From: Theobroma cacao
Taxonomy: Eukaryota > Streptophyta > Magnoliopsida > Malvales > Malvaceae
Length of the DNA stretch: 64,000 nucleotides
Assembly: GCF_000208745.1 (NCBI RefSeq)
Contig: NC_030854.1
Span: 28,885,056 to 28,949,055 of the forward strand
Direction of reading: 5' to 3'
This document shows positions 1 to 10,729 of the stretch, in pieces (the stretch's first letter is position 1; each line of letters starts with the position of its first letter). The notes under the pieces were generated by a model. It ran no database searches and had not been told where the DNA came from. It saw only the letters and a list, made by a program, of their open reading frames with translations. Position numbers and translations under genes: made by a program.

Positions 1-162
1 CTATAGGGTAGTGAGAATGTATTAGGATTATGGTTAGGATAGTAATTTTTAAAATTATTCGGGTAATTAAAAAGGTTAAGGTCTTTGATTTTTAATAAGG
101 TTAGGGTTTGGGTATCTCAAAATTCACGGATACCTTACTCGTTGGCATAGTAGATTTATGCC
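1..162. other. left edge, no gene seen
   Basis: Short AT-rich stretch with scattered GGTTAGG words but no regular array. No open frame of note. Confidence 0.5.
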
Positions 163-1411
163 ACTTAGAGCATGTTTGGCTTGATTTTTTTTAACTTAAA
201 AACTATTATAAAGCTCTTATAAAAAATAATAACTTTTAAAATTAAGTTAAAATTATTTGGTAAATTTATTTTTTATAAGCTATTTTTTATAGATAAGTTG
301 TTGAGCAAAACAACTTATAAAAACTCTAATTTTAGTTAAAATTACCATAAAGGATATTTAATAAATAACTTTTTATTAATCACGAATTTCTTTGTTCAAA
401 ATAAAAAAATTAACTTTATTTTATCTATTTAAAATAAATTTTGAAAATATAAAAAGGATTTTTATATAACATAAGTTTATAATTAATAATAAATTATAAA
501 AAAAGAGTTCAACAAATAATTTATAAGTAACACATAATTCATAAATAAATTTTTATTGAATAATAATAAATAAAAAAAATAAAGAGAAAAATTAAATCAA
601 ATAAAAAAAATGAGACATAAAAGAAAGCAGTGAGTCGACTACTAAAACCCTTAACCCTAACAATGGAGGAGAACCCATAAAAGATGAAAAGAAGTCTAGG
701 ATGGGAGTCATAATTTAGGAAAATCACATTTAGCTATTGATATCCTTACTAACAAAGTTCACTTTCATGAACAATATTATCTCAACAACCATAATCAACA
801 AATATTATCTCAATTTTCATATAATTTATCTCAACAACCATTAACTTATTTAATTAATTATTTCAATCATAATCATCAAATATTATATACAACATAAAAA
901 AGTTAAGAATAAATAAACACCACATAATTGTCATATCAAACAATAAACTGAGAAATATCAACTAATAAAGAGAGTTTTCAAAATCCAAAAAAATAAAAAA
1001 TAAAATAAAAAACAAAATAAAAAGAAAAAAAAGAAATAATACATGAATGCAGTTTTGAATTTTGAATATTCATTTTTCTCAATTTTTGTAAGTACAAAAA
1101 AAAAATCTTAAAATGATGACTTGCAGAAAGGGAGAGAGGAGAGGGAGATCGATAGAGGGAGAAGGAGAGAGTATTTTTTGAGAGTGAGGATCTTTTAGGA
1201 AAAAAAAAACTCTCCTAATAAGCTAGCGTGTTTTTTTTTATAAAAAAAAAAGCCTCATAATTGGAGTTTTTTTTAAGTTCTTTTTTTTAGATTTTATTTT
1301 TAAAAAAAAAAGTTATTTTTTAATAGCTTTTTACAAAATCTTATTTGACCTAACTTCTGCTTTTAAGTAGTAGATAAGTTAAATATAAGCCAGGCCAATG
1401 GGTACTTAAAC
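163..1411. mobile_element. MITE/hAT-like element with long degenerate inverted ends
   Basis: The left end near 171 reads CATGTTTGGCTTGA followed by T-rich sequence and AACTTA. The reverse complement of the right end near 1400 reads CATTGGCCTGGCTTATATTT then AACTTA. The similarity continues inward through an AAAGCT..TTATAAAAAATAA block on both sides, so these are long, eroded terminal inverted repeats. The flanks ACTTAGAG (163-170) and ACTTAAAC (1404-1411) agree at 6 of 8 positions, which would fit an 8-bp target duplication. The interior is AT-rich and carries no transposase frame, so the element would be non-autonomous. Superfamily is an inference. Confidence 0.4.
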
Positions 1412-1710
1412 AACTAGCACCATTATGCTTTTCTTAACTGCGAGGTAATTTATTTATTTTTTTTATATTACTTTATACTACATATGCAGTGGGCCAAAAC
1501 TTAAGCCCAACTCTATGTGACATTAAATTCTGCAATTAGAATTTAATATGCATATAAATTATAAATTACGAGTCTATATTCTTAATCCAAAAAACATGTT
1601 TGATAAGTGGTGAAAAACTTATATTTACATACAACTTTACATATTTAAAAATGATATAAGTTGAAATTTAATCATTCACTAAAACACACCATCAAATAAT
1701 TATTGACAAG

Positions 1711-1798
1711 TTATATATATATATATAAATACTATATTAATATTATTAGATATATATATATATATATATATATAAATTACTATATTATATATATATAG
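1711..1798. repeat. (TA)n microsatellite cluster
   Basis: Three runs of alternating T and A, separated by short AT-rich spacers. Confidence 0.85.
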
Positions 1799-3374
1799 TT
1801 TTGAAATTGATACTTCTATAAATACTATTGATACACTCTAAAAGAGTTAAAAAATGACTACTATTAATTTTTTTTGGTAATAAAGAAAATATCTTATTAG
1901 TTCCTAAAATGCAAAATATCGTCTAAAATCACATTATGTATGAATTTGGTTCAATTTTATATTAACTTTGTTCAATTATAAGCTGGTTGGTTAATTAGTT
2001 TATCTATCTAATTGAATATTTATATGAGATGAAAAAATTAAAAAATATAAATTTAAAATTTGAATTCCTTTTGAAAGATTTTGAAATAAATCATTCCAAC
2101 TTAAAAAAAATCTGAAAATACTTGATGCAAAACGCGTGAAGTACAAAAGAAAAACACAGGCTTCAGAAGTTAGGGAAAACACCAAAGTGCCATTAATTAC
2201 TGCCATTCAGAAATTTCAAAGCGAGACATTGATGCACCCATCCACATCTTCCTAATCAGCATCAGACCATTGCTGCAGGGCTGAAATCTTCCTGTACCCC
2301 AAACTTCAATGAAATTTCCACAGAAAATGCCGGTTAAGCTTTGAATATGACCCCATCTAATTCCTTGTTTGAAACCTTCTTATTCTTTATCTCACATGCT
2401 TATTGACTCATCAAACCAGATATTACGATGTGTTTCTCCTCTTTACCCTTCTAATGTTTCTTCCCTAATATGTATTTCAATAACAAAACTTGGGGACATA
2501 GATGTACTATGTGCTTAATAATTGAATTTAATGAACTTGGAATCTTTTATAGAAAAGAAAATGCATTAGTTTTTCAAGCATCTTCATATCACCCCCAATT
2601 TAAGACAGCCAGGTTGTTTGAATTTCAATTCAAGATCATTAAAGAATTGGTCATTTTGCTTACATATGGAAGTGGTCACGAAGAAATAAAATCTTGTATG
2701 CAATGAAAAGTATATGTCACCAGTAGCAGATAAGGAATTGGACAAGATTGCAAGGAGTGGGCAACCAACTGACCATCTCCTCATGCAAAAAAAATTAATT
2801 AAATTTTGATTAATACTAAACATATATAATGATAGCATATCAAAATCACCTAATTATCTTATAACTGCAATCTCTGATTAATTATTTGGCAATTATATAT
2901 TTTTTCAAAGTGTGTGATTTATACAGTATTGTTTTCAACCACCATTTTTTAAACTCATTGTCTTTTTTTGGTCATTTATTGTCTGGTTATTTGGTTAAAA
3001 AAAAAAAAAGGGTCGTCCCACATTAGAAAAAAGAAAGTGGTCCAAAGTTGTGTGGTAAATAAAGGAGCCAAAGCCAACGTTCAGAGTTTTACATGGTTGG
3101 TGCAAAGAGGGCCACCATGGCAAGGAGCCCCAATCTTTTTTTCAAACAAAAGAAATGGAAGTCTTTTGAGTGCATAACTAAAAGCTCAAACAACTTTGTG
3201 GAGATGGTCAAAACCACCATTTACATTTGTGAGAATTCTTTTTACTCTGAGATGAATTTTAAAATTAATTTTTTTAAAAAAAGTAAAAGTTAATGACTTT
3301 TGTGACCAATCCCACTTTTTTTCTTTAAAAAAATATTAAAACTTCAACTTAAAGTTTAGGCATTGAAATGGGAT

Positions 3375-3376
<2 letters not shown>

Positions 3377-3426
<50 letters not shown>
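3377..3426. repeat. (AT)25 microsatellite
   Basis: Fifty bases of uninterrupted AT dinucleotide. Confidence 0.95.
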
Positions 3427-3428
<2 letters not shown>

Positions 3429-3669
3429 AATGCCTTTTATTTAGAAAAAAGGAAGTTGTATTATCATATTCATACATCTTCGTGGAAAGTTGAGAAAATA
3501 TTGATTTCATGCTTAGTACATGACTTCATCATTACATTAACCACATTATCAAAGGAACGCTCCATTGACTTGAATTTAATATTAAAATGGTGAATAAGAA
3601 TTTATACGATAAAAATTGATGATTTTTTTTCGTATAGCGTTATAAGATCAAAATATAATACTTAGATTC

Positions 3670-3777
3670 TTAGAATGCTTATGGTTAAGAGTGAATAAAA
3701 TCAAATTAAATCAATTATTCATATTAGAATGCTTATGGTTAAGAGTGAATAAAATCAAATTAAATCAATTATTCATC
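3670..3777. repeat. 54-bp direct tandem duplication
   Basis: Two head-to-tail copies of a 54-bp unit beginning TTAGAATGCTTATGG (3670-3723 and 3724-3777). They differ only at the last base, so the duplication is recent. Confidence 0.95.
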
Positions 3778-4696
3778 TAAATTAAATATGAGTTGAGTAA
3801 AATAATTCGATCTAATTGATCTATTGATAAAAATTTAAATCGCTTTACACTTTGCTCTTTCAATCTTTCTTTAGCCTTTTACTCTTCCTTTTCTTCAAAA
3901 CCTAAACCTAAATCATAAGCTTCTACGCTTGCACAGGTCCTTGTTTGTATCTAAGATTGCTTGCATGAATCTTCGTCATTCAATTTCAATGAGATTAAAT
4001 TGGATATGATAGACACTAAAAAAGTTGAATTAGGTAATTGTAATTTTTCATTTTATTATTTTTTTAATTCTTATTTCTTAATTTTTTAATTTTTTTGTTT
4101 ATGCATGTTAGAGGTGTTAAAAATAATTTTAATCTTTATTAATTTTAAAAATTACTATCATATAATTTTTATTAATTTAAAAAAATTGGGGAGCAACAAT
4201 CGTGCTCCTTGAATTATTATTTTTAATTTTTACAAAAAATTATATAATAATAATAATTTTTTAAACTAATAAAAAAATATTTTTATATTTTTTGGTAATA
4301 GTAAATGTTTATTTTAAAAATTAATAAATTTATTTAAAAGTTTAATTAAAATTAAAAAAAAATGAGATATTTTACCCAATCTTTTAACAGAAAAAAACAC
4401 GTATCAACCATTGCGATGCACATATAGTAAAAAACAGAAAAGAAAAAAAGATGTCACCAAGTTGGTGCCCACAAAAAGTAAACGTCAACGAGACAGTAAA
4501 AATGGAAAAGAAAGAGCTAATAGCTAAAAGTTAAAAAGAAAATAAAAATCGAATTTTCAAACGTTGCGTGCGCCTTGAGGTATCGGTCCACTGGGGCAGA
4601 GGAGAGGAGAGGAGAGGGGGAAGGGAACAAGAAGAAATCAGTGCTAAAGACGACATATACAGAAACCAAAATATTTTACTTCCAAAAAACCCAAAG

Positions 4697-4717
4697 AATA
4701 ATAATAATAATAATAAT
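4697..4717. repeat. (AAT)7 microsatellite
   Basis: Seven AAT units upstream of, or in the 5' leader of, the SINAT2-like gene. Confidence 0.9.
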
Positions 4718-6679
4718 AAAAGACCAATATTATCAAAATATACGACAGACGAGTTTGCATTTGCAAAGCAAAGCATGCCCACCATTTGATGCAAAACAAG
4801 TCTCCATTTTTTCCATGTGTGCGGTTTAAAACCCGTAAGTTTCGCTGCTCCTTTGGCACTGTCTTTTTTTTTTTTTGGTTTCAAAGATTTGAGCGCAACC
4901 CAGATTTTGTTTGTGGATTTCAATGATGTGTAAAGACACCAACCTTGGAAATCTCAACTGGGTATTTGATTTCTTTTTTCCCTTTGGGTTTGGTTTTGTT
5001 TTTTCTTTTGATTGTTAATGTTTGAAACTTGAAAATTAGGAGTTTTTGTTTTGTTTTGTTTCTGTTGTTTGTGTTTTAATTAATCCAAATGGGAAAGTCG
5101 GTTTTTGGACAAACTTAGTTTTGACATTGCATCGAAAAAGAGGAAACTTTGTTGGAATTTGGACATTGAGGGGTGGGAGAGGGGATTGTTTCCTTTCACT
5201 TTTCCCTCTCTCATTTTCCGGTTGCTTTATTAGAAGCTATAAAAAATTGGAGATTTTTAATTTTTTTGGTGGGTAAAATCCAACTTAAAAAATGGTGGAT
5301 TTGTTTATAATTTGGGAGAAAATTTTTTTTTTATGCTGTTCTTGTCTCATGTTTTGGTTGCTTTTTGATGGTATTTGGCATAAATAATAAAGCTAGTTCT
5401 TTTCTTTCTTACTCAGCTTTATATTTGATTCAAATTGGCAGTATTTTCATTAAAAACCTCGGAATGTTGCCTGCTTTTTTAGATGATCATGTTCTTTGGA
5501 AAGGTAGTTTTTGGCGAAGCTGGGTTCTATTTGGTTCGTGATTCTTCCTTTTGCTTGCTCAAAGATTCAGCATTTTATGAGAGTGTTTGTGGAAGGAATT
5601 AGACATGAAAGCATGCCTGTTCTTGTTGTGCATGGCAATCTGAATTTTTTGATTGGTTGGAAAATAATCCCTTTTATATAAGCTTTTTCTTTCTTCTTGT
5701 TTTCCTGCTTGGCAATTATCACTGAAATGAAAACAGTTAATCTTAGTTTTGAAACATACTTCCCGACGTTAGAATTGTGTACCTTTCTCTTGGAAAGATG
5801 GAAATTTATTATTCCTTAGAAGAATGGTGCTTATAAACCTGCTTAATACTGTTTCATAGTTTATTGCTGTTTATATACTAGTTTCACTAATCACAAAGTG
5901 TATGGCAAAAAAATTTTTGTTTAAACTTTGATTTCCATCTATGTGAAATTTGAAGAACAAGAAATAAGAAGGAAGAAGGCTTCTTACATGAAAACTGAGA
6001 TGTGATAAATGGGACGTTTATATGCAATCATGCCATGGAAATGATTGACATTATCAAGTTATTAGAGTAACTACCGTATATTAATTTATTACTAGTTTAC
6101 TGCTATTTCTTTTGGTTTTAGAGATAGTCTCTTCTGAATCCTGATATTTGATTGTCCTGTTGGAATGTAGTAATGTTGTATCTTTTGTTTGCTGTTGCTA
6201 GATTTCTCTTTAAAATGGCTGAGTGCTTTTGGAAAAATTTTACCTGAGAAATATTTGGTTTTTATTGCAATATGATGAATGGAGTATTAGCGATTTGAGA
6301 CTCTTCTTGAAACAGGACATATTTAACTGCTTAAATGAGAATCTGGTTTTAATCTTGTTTGATCTTGTTACCAAAAAAGCTACTATTGGTTGCCATAGTT
6401 CCCCTGACCTGCCAAAATTAATGTTTGTGGTGAGAACAAGTGTGTTGAGTTTCCTTCAAATAGTTCACATGTTTTGCCCTGCTTGTGTTATTTCTTCTGG
6501 ATGTTCAACTGCATATTATTGTATAATTTGCTACATGTTTTGTTTAAAATATCTTCTTCTGATGACATCTAATATTTATCCTGTATTGCAGGTAAATAGA
6601 GTGTGAAGCCTTTCTAAAGTACATAAACTTAAAATAATTTAAGTAGTTCACTAGAGATATCACCAGATTTGGAGCAGCA

Positions 6680-8684
6680 ATGGCTCCTGGAGGCAGTGCT
6701 TGCAAAGAAGTTGTTGAATCTCATCCCTCTGTAGCAGATTATGACATTGCTACTGCAAAATCCGAGAGTAATACTACAATGATGAAGAGTCCTGTTAGTT
6801 TGCTTGGAAAACATGGAATTCATTCAAACAATGGTGTTTATGAACTCCTTGAGTGTCCTGTATGCACAAATTTGATGTACCCACCAATTCACCAGGTTTG
6901 TTCACCTGTGTACACTATTCGGGCTCCTCCATAAAGAATATAGTTTGTAGTATTTTGTTTTTCACCCTTTTTTCATTGTTTTTACTATTACTGAATTTTC
7001 TAATTTACTTGGTTGTGAGGGCTATATGTGTGCCTTCATATGCTTGCATGGAACTAAGAAATGATATCTGTATGCTGGGGGGGGAAATGGTGGCGAAGAA
7101 CTAGTTGTGGTGCGCTATTTAGTTAGATGTTTGGTTGTGCATCCTGTGAAATGTAGGGAATCAAACACAAGGCACTGAAGGGTTATGGACATATAGTTAC
7201 AGGGAAAAAAGGGGTATTTGTTTCTATCCAAGAGGATATCTTATCATCTTGGAGCTTGGTTGCTGCAGTGGAGAGTTATCCTCAGGTGGGAAGATGGAAA
7301 AATAATTAATGTACTTGGAAAGCAATTTGAATGGGTGGAAATTTTGGTCAGACATAGGCTCATTTGGTGTTAAGGATAGTTTGGCTATAGTGTCCTTAAG
7401 TGATTAGGCTTTATGGGGATTTTTTACTATGGTATAGAGAATTTGTTCCTAGCCTCTTTCTATCAAAATTTGGAAAAATGATTCAGTTATGATTTCTATA
7501 TGTTGTATCCAATATTTCTATTACAGTGCCCAAATGGACATACTCTGTGTTCTAACTGCAAGATTAGAGTGCACAACTGTTGCCCAACATGCTGCTATGA
7601 TCTTGGAAATATAAGGTGTTTAGCTTTGGAGAAAGTTGCAGAATCCTTGGAACTCCCTTGTAAATACCAGAACCTAGGTTGCCATGATATCTTCCCCTAT
7701 TACAGCAAGCTCAAGCATGAGCAACACTGTCGGTTTCGTCCCTACAATTGCCCCTATGCTGGGTCTGAGTGCTCTGTTACAGGTGACATCTCAACCCTTG
7801 TGGCACATCTCAAGGATGATCATAAGGTTGACATGCATGATGGATGTACCTTCAATCATCGATATGTCAAATCAAATCCACACGAAGTTGAAAATGCCAC
7901 ATGGATGCTTACTGTAAGTTCGTTTATGCTACAGTACATGACAGCTCAAGTGTTACCATGCTTCTCTGCTAGTTATTTGTGAATTGTGATAAAACATCAT
8001 GGTCGCAAACTTTTGCTCATATTTTTCTTTTCTAGTTTTCAAAAGAAATTGAAAACCGTTTAAGTCACCTGAGTTCTTTATATTGCCAGGAGATTATGTG
8101 GTTTCTGTTCAGACTGTTCAAGTTATAGTTAGTGCCTGTTTTAAACTGCAAATCTCATGCTTCTGGAAGGATTCATTTGACAAGTTATCCATAATTATTT
8201 GCAACAAACTACTGCCATCTTTTTAAATAATTTATTGTAGATCTACTTTTAACTTTCTATACAAACTATCATAATGTTTTTATCTACTATTCCTCTGGTC
8301 AAATTAAATCTTGTCTTGATATGAAGCCCTAACCTACTTTTTGAACTCTGTCATCCTGTTCAGGTGTTTAATTGTTTTGGAAAACAGTTCTGCTTGCATT
8401 TTGAGGCATTCCAGTTTGGCATGGCACCTGTCTATATGGCCTTTTTACGTTTTATGGGTGATGATAATGAAGCAAAAAAGTTCAGTTATAGTTTGGAAGT
8501 TGGTGCCAATGGCCGTAGACTAATATGGCAGGGGATTCCCAGGAGCATCCGGGACAGTCATAGGAAAGTTCGTGACAGCCAGGATGGACTTATTATCCAA
8601 AGGAATCTGGCTCTATACTTTTCTGGTGGGGATAGGCAAGAGCTGAAGTTGAGGGTAACTGGCCGTATATGGAAAGAAGAATGA
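6680..8684 (+). CDS. SINAT2-like: SINAT2-like RING E3 ubiquitin ligase (Seven in absentia family)
   Basis: RING-type E3 ligase that passes ubiquitin from an E2 to substrates. Exons: 6680-6895, 7527-7913, 8364-8684, all phase 0, giving 307 aa, normal for the family. The RING lies at residues 59-94 (C59-x2-C62, C73, H77, C80-x2-C83, C91-x2-C94). The SIAH-type double zinc finger follows (about 113-170), then the SINA substrate-binding and dimerisation domain, ending WKEE as in plant SINATs. The start ATG fits the family N-terminus (MAPGGSA). An acceptor at 6590-6591 shows a 5'-UTR exon starting at 6592, so a UTR intron of about 1.6 kb probably separates it from a first exon near 4.6-4.95 kb. Odd point: cysteines flank the last RING pair (CCPTCC, residues 90-95) where I recall T and R in relatives. 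Family call very sure; member number less so. Confidence 0.95.
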
Positions 8685-10130
8685 GATAGGATTCCATGGA
8701 GAATTAAGGTGATTTTGTACAGTTTCAAAAGGTTCTGAGTCTTATTGGGAAACAGATGAAGCTTTCATTTTTCTGATGGGGGCTTTCTTTTGTATTTACA
8801 TGTTGTATTTTGACTGGGATCTCTGTCCTCAACAGTCCAATCTCTCTGTTGACCGCTGCCTTCTGCTGAATGTTTAGTGTAGGAAATGATGATTTATATG
8901 AGTCAACTTGGTTGCTCAAAGTTTAATGCAGCAACATGTATGAACTTTCCCTTTGAGTCCTTAAAAAGGTCTTTCGGCATCTTTTGGCTGTGATTGCCGT
9001 TAGCTTCCTGTATTAAACCACTTCCTCACTATTACAAAGTGCTATTTTGCTCATGTGTCCTGTTTATTGCCAAAAGTTTTCTGTTTTTCGTCCAAGATAT
9101 AGCTTGATTGTTATTTGAAAATATTACGAGGAAACCACTGAAACTTTATTCTGAATGTTTCCGAATCAAAAGTACAATGTAGCTCGTTGATGATGCAAGC
9201 TTCAATACTGAAAAGAGTGAATGGGAATTATACATGCAAAGTAAAACTGACTTAATAATGTCAAAACATTACAGGACTAACATTAGTTCATCGACATGAA
9301 TGTCAAATATTTTAAAACTTCGGCTAAACTTTGGAAGAGTGGAGAAGACGTGCTTATTCTTCCGGACAGACAGACACTGATAATCTGGTATCTAATGTGC
9401 TCTGTTTTCTGGTTCTGGTGATGTTTAGGACTTATAGCATGTACTTTTTTCAACAAATGATAGAACAATTATCACATTCCAAATTTCATGGTTTCCATTT
9501 TTGAATATCAAGCAGCTTATTTAATAATCTAAAACCCTTTGTTAATCATTAAGAAGTCATATTCCAACCAAGAAACCTTGGACTGTTGACATGGAAAGAT
9601 TGAAATATGAAAGGTGACTTGCCATGCACAGTTCCATGTCTCCGTCCCATGTCGTTGCCAATTAGTAAAGATGGACGGTCCAGGTTTAGACTGGTATACC
9701 CAACAAATCCAAAAGGAAGATCATGATCATGCACCTCATGGGGTTTTTTCCTTGATAATTGCAATTTGGGAGAATGGAGAATTTGGACCAATGTTTATGA
9801 TCAGGAATTCATTGCATGACTTTAATTTAGTTTCCTCACGAGATTGATCATGCAAATTTGCAAATCAAAGACCATTCGATTAGCATAAAAACGGAAAAGA
9901 ATACATTAACAGAGAATAGAAAATATAAGTTTAGTTTAGAGACGTGCAGACGTGAATGCACGTAGAAGTAGGTGTGTTTAAACGGTTAAACTATGAGAGA
10001 CCCGAGCTTCTCGGAAAACAGGGGAAACATGTGTGTCTGTTCTAATACAGAGCCATTACAGAGCATGGGGGAATAAACAGAAAAGAAAGAAAAAAAAAAA
10101 AGTTGAAACGACCTTCACTTTTCTGTTTCC
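8685..10130. other. 3' UTR of the SINAT2-like gene, then intergenic
   Basis: The 3' UTR probably runs to around 9.0 kb. The rest to 10130 shows no gene. Short frames on both strands have no known motif. Confidence 0.5.
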
Positions 10131-10137
10131 TATAAAG
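10131..10137 (+). promoter_or_regulatory. TATA-box candidate of the PTI1-like gene
   Basis: TATAAAG downstream of an A/T-rich stretch. It would place transcription start near 10160-10170, just before the C run and gap, with a 5'-UTR intron ending at the acceptor at 10577-10578. Confidence 0.45.
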
Positions 10138-10177
10138 TTCTGTATCTGTTTTTGCATTTTTCTCTGTTATCAACATT

Positions 10178-10250
10178 CCCCCCCCCCCCCCCCCCCCCCN
10201 NNNNNNNNNNNNNNNNNNNNNNNNNNNNNNNNNNNNNNNNNNNNNNNNNN
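10178..10250. other. poly-C run and assembly gap
   Basis: Twenty-two C in a row (10178-10199) followed by 51 N (10200-10250). This falls in the presumed 5' UTR or first intron of the kinase gene, so leader length and any extra upstream exon cannot be read. Confidence 0.95.
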
Positions 10251-10454
10251 CAGGTATTGTTTGTAATGCTTAATGCTGTCTTGTTTTTTTTTTATTCTGA
10301 AATAGTGGTACATTTGATTTTGCAATCAAATGGATCATACATGCATTGACAATTGATTATGATCATTGCTTGTATGTATATGTTGCTGCTATCTGTTCAT
10401 TTTAACAAAATCCCAAGTAGCATTCCGTGTCTTATTGTTTTTATTAAATTTGAG

Positions 10455-10540
10455 ACAAATTCCAAGGGGATGGTGATTGAACCTTGGCAATCACCCTCAG
10501 GCTCCTTAGACTATGACCATTAGGTCAACCCTGAAAAGCA
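10455..10540 (-). mobile_element. tRNA-derived SINE-like fragment
   Basis: Read on the minus strand it contains TGACCTAATGGTCA, resembling a Pol III box A, and AGGTTCAATCACC, resembling box B (GGTTCRANNCC), about 40 nt downstream. A full tRNA cloverleaf does not form by eye. It lies in the presumed 5'-UTR intron of the kinase gene. Ends are approximate. Confidence 0.4.
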
Positions 10541-10627
10541 TATAATATAATATTGTTTCATTTTTTTTTCCCATGCAGGAAAAGATTTGATTTTGCATTG
10601 GATTGATAAAAGAGTCCTTTTCACTGC

Positions 10628-10729
10628 ATGAAAATTGGAGGTTTCAACATCCTGAGCTATGTTCTGCTGCGGAGGTGCGGAGGAGGAACCCAACGGCCCA
10701 CCTGCAAACCAATATACAGCCCCACCTAG
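10628..10729 (+). CDS. overlapping upstream ORF of the PTI1-like kinase
   Basis: A 33-codon frame with its ATG 31 nt before the kinase ATG, in a different frame, stopping at TAG 10727-10729 inside the first kinase exon. Its start context is weak (T at -3), so leaky scanning would be expected. It lies on the mature mRNA if the acceptor at 10577-10578 is used. A peptide product is not implied; a dampening effect on kinase translation is possible. Confidence 0.35.
   Translation: MKIGGFNILSYVLLRRCGGGTQRPTCKPIYSPT

Larger units (their letters stand above)
1412..4560. other. AT-rich intergenic region
   Basis: About 3.1 kb without a credible gene. It holds TA/AT microsatellites (1711-1798, 3377-3426), a 54-bp tandem duplication (3670-3777) and long A/T runs. 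Short open frames here have no recognisable product. The right end should contain the promoter of the SINAT2-like gene. Confidence 0.5.

Noticed and set aside
1..120. GGTTAGG/TTAGGGTTT words suggesting an interstitial telomere tract
   Set aside because: The words are irregularly spaced and do not form TTTAGGG tandem units.
4531..4923. 130-codon open frame on the minus strand
   Set aside because: It runs over the AAT microsatellite and the leader of the opposite-strand gene; low-complexity composition.
6223..6606. 127-codon open frame on the plus strand
   Set aside because: It lies in the 5'-UTR intron of the SINAT2-like gene, does not start with ATG, has no recognisable motif and runs across a splice acceptor.
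7140..7440. Less AT-rich intron segment of the SINAT2-like gene that might be a transposon or coding fragment
   Set aside because: All three plus frames are broken by stops and no motif is recognisable.
10455..10540. Functional tRNA gene
   Set aside because: Box-like words are present but acceptor and anticodon stems do not pair.
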